In this document: in pieces, positions 6,922 through 14,341 of the stretch
How positions within the stretch are numbered: the first letter of the stretch is position 1
Layout: each line of letters begins with the position of its first letter
Assembly: GCA_016207365.1 (NCBI GenBank)
Contig: JACQPU010000254.1
Span: 1 to 25,806 of the forward strand
Direction: 5' to 3'
Source: Ignavibacteriales bacterium
GTDB lineage: Bacteria > Bacteroidota > Ignavibacteria > UBA10030
Length of the DNA stretch: 25,806 nucleotides
Notes under the pieces: model-generated
The model's input: only the letters and a program-made list of their open reading frames with translations
Database searches by the model: none
What the model was told of the DNA's origin: nothing
Made by a program: the position numbers and the translations under genes

Positions 6922-8334
6922 TTATTCACCTTTATATGGAAGTGTCACAATGAACGTACTGCCTTTTCCCGGAGAACTTTCCACAGTAATATCCCCGCCG
7001 AAATTCTTTACAATACCGTAGCTGACCCACAACCCCAAGCCTGTCCCTTTGCCAACCTCTTTGGTCGAATAGAACGGCTCGAAGATTTTTTCCACCTCAC
7101 CGGGATCAATGCCCCGGCCGGTATCGGCAACAACCACACGGACAAACTGCGGGGTGTGTTCTGTTGTCAACCGGATCGTACCCGGAATGCCGTCGAGCGC
7201 GTCGACAGCATTCATGAGGATATTAATAAACACCTGAACGAGCTGGTCGGGCACAATGTGAAGTCTCGGAATGGCGGGGTTGAGATGAACGTCGAACCGG
7301 ATGTGCTTGACCTTCTTTCCGTACTGGACGATATTGAGCGCGTCGCGGAGCACCTCATTGATTTCTGTAGGTTTGACCACGTAGCTGGACGGACGGGAAA
7401 AATCCACAAGATCGCGGATGATCCGTGTGATGCGATTGATCTGATTCTTGATCAGTTCGAGTTTCTCTTTGGCGAATTCGTCCTGTGTCGTGCGCAGAAT
7501 TACCTGGACGAGGGACGAAATCGATGTCAGGGGATTTCCCACCTCGTGCGCGATGCCGGCGGCAAGGGTTCCGATGCTTTCCATTTTTTGCGAACGCACA
7601 AGCTGCCGCTCGAGCTCTTTCTGATGCGTGATATCCCGATGGGCGCCCATGAACCCCACGACCGCACCCTGCGGATCGATGATCGGTGAAATAACCAGTT
7701 CGGCCTGAAACAGCGATCCGTCCTTTCGCCTGTTCTCAACTTCTCCAACCCACATCCTTCCCGCCAGAATCTCGGTCCATACCTTGCGCCAGAATTCTTT
7801 GGAATGCTTTCCACTGCTGAGGATGTTCGGATTTCTTCCGATGAGTTCTGCGCTTTTGTAACCGCTCGTCCGTTCAAACGCAGGATTCACATACACCATC
7901 ACGCCGGTGGCGTCGGTGATCTGAATCGGATTGATCGTGTGGTGAATGACGTTGGAGAATCGGAGGAGGTCCAGTTCCTTCTTTTTTAACTCCGTGATGT
8001 CGTTCACCACCAGAATTCTGAATGTCCCCTCCTTTGAGGTCAGTGTCCGAATGGTTATGTCGGCGTCGTACGGCGTCCCGTCAGCCTTGATGAAGACCAT
8101 CTCGCACTTCCGCTCCTGAGTCTGGGAAGCAATCAGCCCGGAGAGTTCCTCGCGGAAGGATTCGGCCGCAAGGTTTTCAGCGGACATCCCGTTCAGCTGG
8201 TCGGATGGGTAGCCGGTCCCGTCCGATGCCGCCGGATTATGGTCAACGATCTTGGCGCCATGGATGACAAAGATCATCTCGGGCAGAAGGTCGAAAACCC
8301 GCCCATATCGTGAGAGGGGTACAGTCATATGCAT
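6922..8334 (-). CDS. Cytosolic PAS-PAS sensor histidine kinase (NtrB-like)
   Basis: Sensor kinase of 470 residues with no membrane segment, so it senses an internal signal. Two PAS domains (about 8-118 and 122-245, the second with NPIQITDATG and YVNPAFERTSGY) precede the HisKA motif GIAHEVGNPLTSI (His263). The ATPase domain has the N box (NILMNAVDAL, Asn375), G1 box VADTGRGID and G2 box GKGTGLGLWVSYGIVK. It is the cognate partner of the adjoining NtrC-like regulator. The frame could begin at a TTG at 8352, but that codon lies upstream of the predicted sigma-54 transcript start (8348), so the ATG at 8334 (or 8328) is preferred. No classic haem or FAD ligand pattern is clear in the PAS domains, so the ligand is open. 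Confidence 0.92.
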   Translation of the reverse strand: MHMTVPLSRYGRVFDLLPEMIFVIHGAKIVDHNPAASDGTGYPSDQLNGMSAENLAAESFREELSGLIASQTQERKCEMVFIKADGTPYDADITIRTLTSKEGTFRILVVNDITELKKKELDLLRFSNVIHHTINPIQITDATGVMVYVNPAFERTSGYKSAELIGRNPNILSSGKHSKEFWRKVWTEILAGRMWVGEVENRRKDGSLFQAELVISPIIDPQGAVVGFMGAHRDITHQKELERQLVRSQKMESIGTLAAGIAHEVGNPLTSISSLVQVILRTTQDEFAKEKLELIKNQINRITRIIRDLVDFSRPSSYVVKPTEINEVLRDALNIVQYGKKVKHIRFDVHLNPAIPRLHIVPDQLVQVFINILMNAVDALDGIPGTIRLTTEHTPQFVRVVVADTGRGIDPGEVEKIFEPFYSTKEVGKGTGLGLWVSYGIVKNFGGDITVESSPGKGSTFIVTLPYKGE

Positions 8335-8359
8335 CCGCTTAAGGTTTGGCAACGAGTCC

Positions 8360-8374
8360 GCAATGGACGTGCCA
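8360..8374 (-). promoter_or_regulatory. Consensus sigma-54 promoter of the two-component operon
   Basis: The minus strand reads TGGCACG-TCCA-TTGC, identical to the consensus TGGCACG-N4-TTGC and with exact GG-N10-GC spacing. Transcription should start near 8348, 14 bp before the kinase ATG at 8334. Because the operon it drives encodes a sigma-54 activator, positive autoregulation is likely. Confidence 0.82.
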
Positions 8375-8510
8375 GTTTTTTCAAAAGTGAGAAGATTCGT
8401 TTTTGTCCTGATCTCAGCATAAGATACACAAAAGAATTCCCAGGAATAAGAAAAGCCGCAAAAGATTCCTAAAAACAGGAACTACTCCTGAAATCATCGG
8501 ACAGTCATTA

Positions 8511-8526
8511 CGGGGGAACTTTTGCA
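8511..8526 (+). promoter_or_regulatory. Possible sigma-54 promoter of the nifJ operon
   Basis: CGGGGGA-ACTT-TTGCA has the GG-N10-GC spacing and a perfect -12 element (TTGCA), but the -24 element departs from TGGCAC after the GG. The predicted start near 8537 leaves a leader of about 130 nt before the gene at 8668. It is weaker than the other two sites and supported mainly by their presence and by its place in the divergent region. Confidence 0.4.
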
Positions 8527-8600
8527 AAAAGGGGAAGCTCGATTCCCGAATTCAATATGTTCTTAAGAAAAAAGGGGGATTCCAGTTAAAAAGGCAAGCT

Positions 8601-8627
8601 GTGGGATTAGTGGAATTGGTGGAACAG
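8601..8627 (+). repeat. Three tandem 9-bp imperfect repeats in the leader
   Basis: GTGGGATTA, GTGGAATTG and GTGGAACAG stand head to tail 40 bp before the first gene of the plus-strand operon, inside its predicted leader. They may be a chance low-complexity tract or a binding site in DNA or RNA. Confidence 0.45.
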
Positions 8628-8667
8628 TAATTGAGTGAATTGTGGAGCAACGGTGAGGAGGATTGCC

Positions 8668-9003
8668 ATGGAAACATACTGGGATCTGATTCAGGCGAAG
8701 GTATGCCGGAAGTGTATGGATGGAGACGGCAGAGGGAATTGCAGGCTTCCGAGGACAGAATCATGTGGGTTGAAGGAATCTCTGCCGGAGGTCGTACGGA
8801 TCGCCCGGGAAACACAGAGCGGCACGTATGAAGACTTTGTGAACGCCCTTCGCGCGCAAGTTTGCTCGCGGTGTCGTTACCAGCTCGACGACGGAACATG
8901 CCCGTTGAGGACAACGCTCGAATGTGCGCTCGATCGATACTCCCTGCTCGTGCTCGATGTGATTGATGGAACTCAGGCCAGCACGTTTTCACGTGCCTCA
9001 TAG
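8668..9003 (+). CDS. Small Cys-rich protein with two CX2CX8CX7C modules
   Basis: I do not recognise a named family. The 111-residue protein carries the same cysteine module twice: Cys13/16/25/33 and Cys66/69/78/86, each spaced CX2CX8CX7C. Each copy sits in a shared frame (A-x-VCxxC...G-x-C-x-L...C-x-L). The copies are separated by a helical linker, so the protein looks like an internal duplication. Eight well-placed cysteines suggest two iron-sulfur or zinc sites; the fourth-Cys spacing is not that of a standard 2[4Fe-4S] ferredoxin. The ATG at 8668 is chosen over one 33 bp upstream because GAGGAGG lies 7 bases before it. It is the first gene of the long plus-strand operon, directly before nifJ, and a related protein follows nifJ. 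A role as electron carrier or accessory factor of the oxidoreductases is inference. Confidence 0.75.
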   Translation: METYWDLIQAKVCRKCMDGDGRGNCRLPRTESCGLKESLPEVVRIARETQSGTYEDFVNALRAQVCSRCRYQLDDGTCPLRTTLECALDRYSLLVLDVIDGTQASTFSRAS

Positions 9004-9052
9004 CAGGGAACACACAACATACGCCAAGGAAGTTCTTGACAAGGATGATGAC

Positions 9053-12000
9053 ATGACGAGGTCGAAACGTACAACAGATGAGGTGTTTGAAACTGAACAG
9101 GAAACGGCAGTTCAGACGGTTACAATTGATGGCAACGAAGCCGCCGCGACCATTGCACACAAGCTCAGTGAAGTAATCGCGATTTACCCGATTACGCCTT
9201 CATCGCCGATGGGTGAGTGGGCGGACGAGTGGTCCTCCCAGGGACGTCCGAACCTTTGGGGTAGCGTGCCGACGGTCATCGAGATGCAGAGCGAGGCCGG
9301 AGCCGCGGGTGCAGTGCACGGTGCTCTTCAGGCCGGAGCGCTCGCGACAACGTTTACGTCATCCCAAGGTCTGCTGCTGATGATCCCGAACATGTTCAAG
9401 ATTGCCGGCGAGCTGACCCCGACAGTCTTCCACATTGCGGCAAGGACTGTAGCGACCCACGCCCTGTCGATTTTCGGCGACCACAGTGACGTCATGGCGG
9501 TGAGATCCACGGGGTGGGCAATGCTGTCCGCAAACTCCGTTCAGGAAGTGATGGATATGGCCCTGATTGCTCACGCGGCAACGCTGGAATCGCGGGTACC
9601 GTTCGTGCATTTCTTCGACGGCTTTCGAACTTCCCATGAGGTCATGAAGATCCATCAAATCAGCGATGACCACATCCATGCGATGATTGATGAAGAGCTT
9701 GTACGAGAGCATCGTCGCAGGGCGCTTTCGCCGGAGCATCCCGTCATTCGCGGTACCGCGCAGAATCCCGATGTTTTTTTCCAGATGCGGGAAACTGTGA
9801 ATCCGTTCTACGCCGCTTGTCCGGGCATCGTTCAGAGTGTTATGGACAAGTTCGCGGACATTGTAGGACGGCGATACAACCTGTTCGATTATGTCGGTGA
9901 TCCCGAGGCCGACCGCGTCATCATCATGATGGGCTCCGGTGCGGAAACGACTGAAGAGACCGTGGAGTACCTCATGTCAGCCGGGGAAAAGGTGGGAGTG
10001 CTCAAAGTCCGCTTGTTCCGCCCTTTTTCGGCCGACCGGTTCCTCCGGGAGCTTCCCCCAACGGTCAAATCCCTTGCAGTACTCGATCGGACAAAGGAGC
10101 CTGGCGCCGTAGGAGAGCCGCTCTACACCGACGTTCTCACCGCAATCGGCGAAACGCTCATGCACGGGAGTCTTCCATTCCAGACCCTCCCTCGTGTCAT
10201 CGGTGGACGATACGGGCTCTCATCAAAGGAATTCACTCCCGCAATGGTCAGGGCTGTTTTCGATGAGCTGAAAAAGAAATTCCCCAAGAACCACTTTACG
10301 GTCGGGATCGATGACGACGTGAGTATGACGAGTCTTTCGTTCGATCCTGTGTTTACTACAGAGCCGGCTGACGTCGTGCGAGCGGTGTTTTATGGGCTCG
10401 GCTCCGACGGAACGGTCAGCGCCAACAAGAACTCGATTAAGATCATTGGGGAAGGTACCGACAAGTATGCGCAAGGATATTTCGTCTATGACTCCAAGAA
10501 ATCCGGCACGACAACGATTTCACACCTGAGGTTCGGGCCGCGACCGATTCGTTCGACGTATCTCATCTCGCGGGCCAATTTCGTCGGATGCCATCAATGG
10601 TTCCTCCTGGAAAAACTCGATGTGCTCCAGAGTGCCGCGCCGGGTGCAACGTTTCTTTTGAACAGTCCCAATGGAGCCGAACAGGTCTGGCACCACCTGC
10701 CGCGGACGATTCAGGAGGAAATCATTGCAAAAGGCCTTAAGCTCTTCGTGATCGACGCCTACAAAGTGGCGAGGGAGACAGGGATGGGTGGACGCATCAA
10801 TACGATCATGCAGACCTGCTTTTTCGCCCTCTCGGGCGTTTTGCCCAAGGATGAGGCAATTGCGGAGATCAAGAATGCGATCACCAAAACATACGGAAAA
10901 AAGGGTGACCGCGTGATTCAGCAGAACTTCAACGCCGTGGATGCGGCGCTGGAAAACCTGCACGAAGTAAAGGTGCCGGCCGCGGTTACGAGCGCGAGAG
11001 AACTTCCACCGCCGGTTGCAGACGAAGCAGACGAGTTCGTGAAACGCGTTACCGCGGCCATGATCGCCGGCCGCGGAGATGACATTTCCGTGGGTTCTCT
11101 CCCGGTGGACGGTACGTTCCAGACGGGAACCGCAAAATGGGAAAAGCGGAACATTGCCCTCGAGATTCCTGTGTGGGAAAGCGATCTATGCATTCAATGT
11201 AACAAATGCGCGATCATCTGTCCGCACGCAGCGATTCGCGTGAAGGCTTACGAGCCGGCTCTCCTTGAAAAAGCCCCGGCCACCTTCAAGTCGATGGAGT
11301 ACAAGGGGAAGGAGTTTGGTGAAGTGAATTACACCGTGCAGGTGGCTCCCGAAGACTGCACAGGATGCCAGCTGTGCGTGGAGATCTGTCCTGCACGCAG
11401 CAAAACAGACCCAACGTTCAAGGCCCTGAACATGAGGCCTCAGCCCCCTCTGCGAGAACAGGAACGGGAAAACTTCGAGTTCTTCCTCGGCCTTCCTGAA
11501 ATCGATCGGCGGATCATCAAGGCAGAGACAGTAAAGGGGTCGCAATTCTTCGAGCCCCTCTTCGAATTCTCCGGCGCCTGCAGCGGGTGCGGCGAAACAC
11601 CCTATGTGAAACTCGTGAGCCAGCTTTTCGGTGATCGTGCTCTGATAGCGAATGCCACCGGTTGTTCTTCGATCTACGGCGGTAACCTCCCCACGACGCC
11701 CTGGACCGCTAACCGCGATGGCCGCGGTCCGGCATGGTCGAATTCCCTTTTCGAAGACAACGCGGAGTTTGGACTCGGTATGCGGGCAACGACCGACAAG
11801 CTCAACGAGTTCGCGCGGGAACTGGTTGCGGCGCTGGTGGACAAGATTGGTCCGGAGCTGGCCGCAAGCCTCCTCCAGGCGGATCAGTCCGACGAGGCCG
11901 GGATTTATGAACAGCGAGAGCGCGTGAAGGTATTGAAAGATCGGTTGAAAGCGATCGATACGCCTGAAGCCCGGAACCTTTTCGAACTCGCTGACACGCG

Positions 12001-12700
12001 TGTGGCGAGAAGCATCTGGATCATCGGCGGCGACGGATGGGCATACGACATCGGGTTTGGCGGACTGGATCACGTGCTCGCGTCGGGTAGAAATGTGAAC
12101 ATTCTTGTGCTGGACACCGAGGTGTATTCCAACACCGGCGGGCAGATGTCCAAATCCACTCCACGGTCTGCGGTGGCAAAATTTGCCGCAGGAGGAAAAC
12201 CGACAGCCAAGAAAGATCTTGCCCTCATGGCCATGTCCTATGGGAATGTCTATGTCGCGCGTGTTGCGCTTGGCGCAAATGACGCTCAGACCGTGCGTGC
12301 GTTCATGGAGGCCGAAAAGTACAACGGACCTTCGATGATCATCGCCTACGCCCATTGCATCGCCCACGGGCTTGACATGACCCAGGGAGTTGCCAATCAG
12401 AAACTTGCAGTCGACACGGGATACTGGCCGCTCTTTCGTTACAACCCCGCGCTCCAGGAGACCGGGAAGAATCCACTTTCCCTTGATTCCAAAGAGCCAA
12501 AGATTCCGGTGAGCGAGTTTACGTCTCGCGAAGACCGGTTCAGGATTCTGCAAAAAATCGATCCGGATCGTGCCCGGGAACTCGCCGAGCTTGGGCAAAA
12601 GGACGTTGACGAACGCTGGAAAGTCTACGAACGACTTGCAACGGACAAGCGGCCTGAAGATGGCCGAACCGGCTCAACAAAGAAAGGAGACGCCACATGA
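9053..12700 (+). CDS. nifJ: Pyruvate:ferredoxin (flavodoxin) oxidoreductase, single chain
   Basis: Converts pyruvate and CoA to acetyl-CoA and CO2 with reduction of ferredoxin, and can run in reverse; cytoplasmic, TPP and iron-sulfur dependent. The 1215 residues fit the single-chain NifJ type. Order: pyrimidine-binding domain starting IDGNEAAATIAHKLSE with YPITPSSPMGEWADEW; a gamma domain (AVFYGLGSDGTVSANKNSIK); two [4Fe-4S] motifs CIQCNKCAIICP and CTGCQLCVEICP; then the TPP domain with GACSGCGETPYVKL and GGDGWAYDIGFGGLDHVL. The frame opens at 8963, but the ATG at 9053 is preferred because AAGGA precedes it and it does not overlap the upstream gene. The stop overlaps the next ATG (ATGA). The flanking Cys-rich proteins are unusual for nifJ. 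Confidence 0.95.
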   Translation: MTRSKRTTDEVFETEQETAVQTVTIDGNEAAATIAHKLSEVIAIYPITPSSPMGEWADEWSSQGRPNLWGSVPTVIEMQSEAGAAGAVHGALQAGALATTFTSSQGLLLMIPNMFKIAGELTPTVFHIAARTVATHALSIFGDHSDVMAVRSTGWAMLSANSVQEVMDMALIAHAATLESRVPFVHFFDGFRTSHEVMKIHQISDDHIHAMIDEELVREHRRRALSPEHPVIRGTAQNPDVFFQMRETVNPFYAACPGIVQSVMDKFADIVGRRYNLFDYVGDPEADRVIIMMGSGAETTEETVEYLMSAGEKVGVLKVRLFRPFSADRFLRELPPTVKSLAVLDRTKEPGAVGEPLYTDVLTAIGETLMHGSLPFQTLPRVIGGRYGLSSKEFTPAMVRAVFDELKKKFPKNHFTVGIDDDVSMTSLSFDPVFTTEPADVVRAVFYGLGSDGTVSANKNSIKIIGEGTDKYAQGYFVYDSKKSGTTTISHLRFGPRPIRSTYLISRANFVGCHQWFLLEKLDVLQSAAPGATFLLNSPNGAEQVWHHLPRTIQEEIIAKGLKLFVIDAYKVARETGMGGRINTIMQTCFFALSGVLPKDEAIAEIKNAITKTYGKKGDRVIQQNFNAVDAALENLHEVKVPAAVTSARELPPPVADEADEFVKRVTAAMIAGRGDDISVGSLPVDGTFQTGTAKWEKRNIALEIPVWESDLCIQCNKCAIICPHAAIRVKAYEPALLEKAPATFKSMEYKGKEFGEVNYTVQVAPEDCTGCQLCVEICPARSKTDPTFKALNMRPQPPLREQERENFEFFLGLPEIDRRIIKAETVKGSQFFEPLFEFSGACSGCGETPYVKLVSQLFGDRALIANATGCSSIYGGNLPTTPWTANRDGRGPAWSNSLFEDNAEFGLGMRATTDKLNEFARELVAALVDKIGPELAASLLQADQSDEAGIYEQRERVKVLKDRLKAIDTPEARNLFELADTRVARSIWIIGGDGWAYDIGFGGLDHVLASGRNVNILVLDTEVYSNTGGQMSKSTPRSAVAKFAAGGKPTAKKDLALMAMSYGNVYVARVALGANDAQTVRAFMEAEKYNGPSMIIAYAHCIAHGLDMTQGVANQKLAVDTGYWPLFRYNPALQETGKNPLSLDSKEPKIPVSEFTSREDRFRILQKIDPDRARELAELGQKDVDERWKVYERLATDKRPEDGRTGSTKKGDAT

Positions 12701-13050
12701 AACACATGTCAGAGGTTGAGGAGGCCATCCGAACAGCGGTTTGCACTGAATGCCTGTACCCTTCCGGCATGGGCATGTGTGGATGCGGTGAGTGGAAGGA
12801 TTGTCCGCTGAACAGATTTCTGCCTCAAGCCTTGGACGCCGTGATGGCGGGAAAAAGCCCTTCACTTGTCGAGTACTTCCAGCAGTTTCTGCGCGATATG
12901 GAGATGAGGAGGGGCGAAATCGCGGAAACCGAACAAATTCCGCGGGAAGACGTCGATTGGTTCAACCAGTTTCTTCCTGTCATTGCCCAGGCGGTTGAGG
13001 AATTAAAGGCAAGGGATTTGGCGGCACGGAGCCGCGGCAGAGTGCATTGA
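12697..13050 (+). CDS. Small Cys-rich protein with one CX2CX8CX7C module
   Basis: Unrecognised 117-residue protein. Residues 16, 19, 28 and 36 form CX2CX8CX7C, the same spacing and framing as the two modules in the protein at 8668-9003 (AIRTAVCTEC...GMC...DCPLNRFLP); one extra cysteine sits at 30. The rest is helical and charged with no further cysteines, so this member has replaced the second module by a different C-terminal region. AAAGGAG lies 8 bases before the ATG, which overlaps the nifJ stop by 4 bp, so translation is probably coupled to nifJ. Coupling suggests a partner of the pyruvate enzyme, for example a metal-centre carrier or an assembly factor; no direct evidence exists. An alternative start at the internal Met4 would change little. 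Confidence 0.75.
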   Translation: MKHMSEVEEAIRTAVCTECLYPSGMGMCGCGEWKDCPLNRFLPQALDAVMAGKSPSLVEYFQQFLRDMEMRRGEIAETEQIPREDVDWFNQFLPVIAQAVEELKARDLAARSRGRVH

Positions 13051-13057
13051 GTTGCTG

Positions 13058-13954
13058 ATGCCGACGAAAATCGTCATAACGGGGTCAAATGGCCAGGTTG
13101 GCCGCACGGTGCTCCAGAGGCTCCTGGATTCCAACGCCGAGCTGACGACACTTGTGCGACATGCCGCCCCGTTGCGTTCGGGAAAAACCCTGGTGTGCGG
13201 GCTTGATGATCCCCGGGCCCGACGGTCCCTCGAGGCCGCTGATGTGGTCATTCATCTTGCAGGATCGCTCAGGCCGAAAGTCTCCGACACCTATTACGGA
13301 TCGAATGTTGCAACTGCCGCGGCAGTGGCGGCAGCAGCGCGGGGTTCCAATGTGAAGCGCATTATCACGCTCAGCTATGTCAATGCCAACGAAGCTTCTT
13401 CGAACGAGTACCTACGAACCAAAGCCCAGGCGGAGCGCGTGCTCCAGGAAACAAGAATCCCAACAGTCATCATTCGCTCCACACACATTATTGGTCCACC
13501 TGAGGATCCGGGCCCGACGGCCCTCGCCCTGTTGTCACAAGATGGCGAACCGGTGAAGATCCTCGGAAACGGTTCCAATATTGTGGCTCCTGTGTTTCGT
13601 GACGACGTGGCGGAAGTGCTCGTGCGCGCCGTTGAAAACGGAAGGCCGGGAGTGTACGAGGTGTGTGGACCGGAGCGGATGACCATCAATGAGCTGGCAT
13701 TCCTGCTGAACAAAAATCCCAATGTGCCGGTGCGTCATCTTCCGATAAGGTTGGCGATGTTTCTCTCGCGCGTAATCCCCGGTCTTACCCGTCCCCTTGT
13801 CGAGGTGATGACGGAGCCATGTGTCGGCGATTCCGTTGCTGCTGCACGGGAATGGGGAGTCACGCTCCATGCATTGGGCCCGATCTGGAACTCGTCGATT
13901 CCGCGCGAATTGACGTTCCATGCCCGGGAATGTGTTGCCGAACTTTCCGGATGA
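13058..13954 (+). CDS. NAD(P)-binding atypical SDR / NmrA-like epimerase family protein
   Basis: Rossmann-fold protein of 298 residues. The N-terminal IVITGSNGQVGRTVLQRLL is the dinucleotide-binding glycine motif, followed by DVVIHLAGS at strand 4 and NEYLRTKAQAERVL, which contains a YXXXK pair like the SDR catalytic site. YEVCGPERMTINELAFLL in the C-terminal half is typical of the NDUFA9/NmrA-like branch of atypical SDRs. The substrate cannot be told; members include nucleotide-sugar epimerases, redox sensors and complex I accessory proteins. The ATG at 13058 is preferred to the TTG two codons earlier; the ribosome site is weak, and the gene follows the Cys-rich gene by 7 bp. Its position inside a ferredoxin-oxidoreductase operon suggests a redox-linked job, which is inference. 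Confidence 0.78.
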   Translation: MPTKIVITGSNGQVGRTVLQRLLDSNAELTTLVRHAAPLRSGKTLVCGLDDPRARRSLEAADVVIHLAGSLRPKVSDTYYGSNVATAAAVAAAARGSNVKRIITLSYVNANEASSNEYLRTKAQAERVLQETRIPTVIIRSTHIIGPPEDPGPTALALLSQDGEPVKILGNGSNIVAPVFRDDVAEVLVRAVENGRPGVYEVCGPERMTINELAFLLNKNPNVPVRHLPIRLAMFLSRVIPGLTRPLVEVMTEPCVGDSVAAAREWGVTLHALGPIWNSSIPRELTFHARECVAELSG

Positions 13955-13967
13955 ACAGCACAAGGCC

Positions 13968-14315
13968 ATGAACCCGCACCGACAGAAATCGATCACGCGT
14001 CTGTGGCACACGACACTCCGAACGATGGAAACATCGGCGTTCCTTTGTTCCAGGTCGGAGGGTGAGGATTTTGTTTGCAGTACCTGCGGGCTTCCGGTAA
14101 AGCCTTGCCTAGAGCATCCCCGGCATGAATGTCGGGATAAGATTCAGGGTGCCACAGATTTCCAGACGATCCGCGAGCGGTTTCGCTCCGCCCAGAACCA
14201 TCGACCTCTTGTGTGTGATGTATGCGGACGGCCGCTGAGTGAGCAACATCTCCGCAGGCGTCCGCTGAGCGAGGTGTGCCCGGCTTGCCGTGGACCGCTC
14301 ACACGACGAAAATAG
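13968..14315 (+). CDS. Small zinc-ribbon protein with TraR-like finger
   Basis: Unrecognised 115-residue basic protein. The C-terminus shows VCDVCGRPLSEQHLRRRP followed by CPAC, a CX2C-X17-CX2C finger with the same spacing as the TraR-type protein at 4508-4879. Nearer the N-terminus is a second cysteine set, VCSTCGLPVKPC...HEC (CX2CX6CX7C), which resembles the CX2CX8CX7C modules beside nifJ but with a two-residue shorter gap. It may bind two zinc ions or one zinc and one iron-sulfur cluster. The start is uncertain: the ATG at 13968 avoids overlap with the SDR gene, but no good Shine-Dalgarno is seen, and ATGs at 13920 and 14025 are also in frame. It lies between the SDR and malic enzyme genes on the same strand. 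Confidence 0.6.
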   Translation: MNPHRQKSITRLWHTTLRTMETSAFLCSRSEGEDFVCSTCGLPVKPCLEHPRHECRDKIQGATDFQTIRERFRSAQNHRPLVCDVCGRPLSEQHLRRRPLSEVCPACRGPLTRRK

Positions 14316-14341
14316 CGCAGTTGTGAACAAAGGAACATCCC

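Larger units (their letters stand above)
8353..8667. other. Divergent intergenic control region
   Basis: This 315-bp AT-richer stretch separates the minus-strand kinase operon from the plus-strand operon and holds no convincing gene. It contains two outward sigma-54-like promoters (8360-8374 minus, 8511-8526 plus). Between them are short dyads that could bind the activator: ATTCC-CA-GGAAT (8436-8447), TTCCT-N6-AGGAA (8466-8481) and CAGGA-N5-TCCTG (8476-8490). Further along are GGGAA-N6-TTCCC (8532-8547), the palindrome TTCTTAAGAA (8560-8569) and a 9-bp triple repeat (8601-8627). Confidence 0.7.

Noticed and set aside
8442..8457. Second plus-strand GG-N10-GC match (AGG...AAGCC)
   Set aside because: Neither the -24 nor the -12 element resembles the consensus beyond the GG and GC, as expected by chance.
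8963..9052. Upstream start for nifJ
   Set aside because: It would overlap the Cys-rich gene and add residues not typical of NifJ; the ATG at 9053 has AAGGA at good spacing.
11186..12598. Long minus-strand open frame opposite nifJ
   Set aside because: Antisense shadow of conserved nifJ domains; no ribosome site, family motif or neighbour support.
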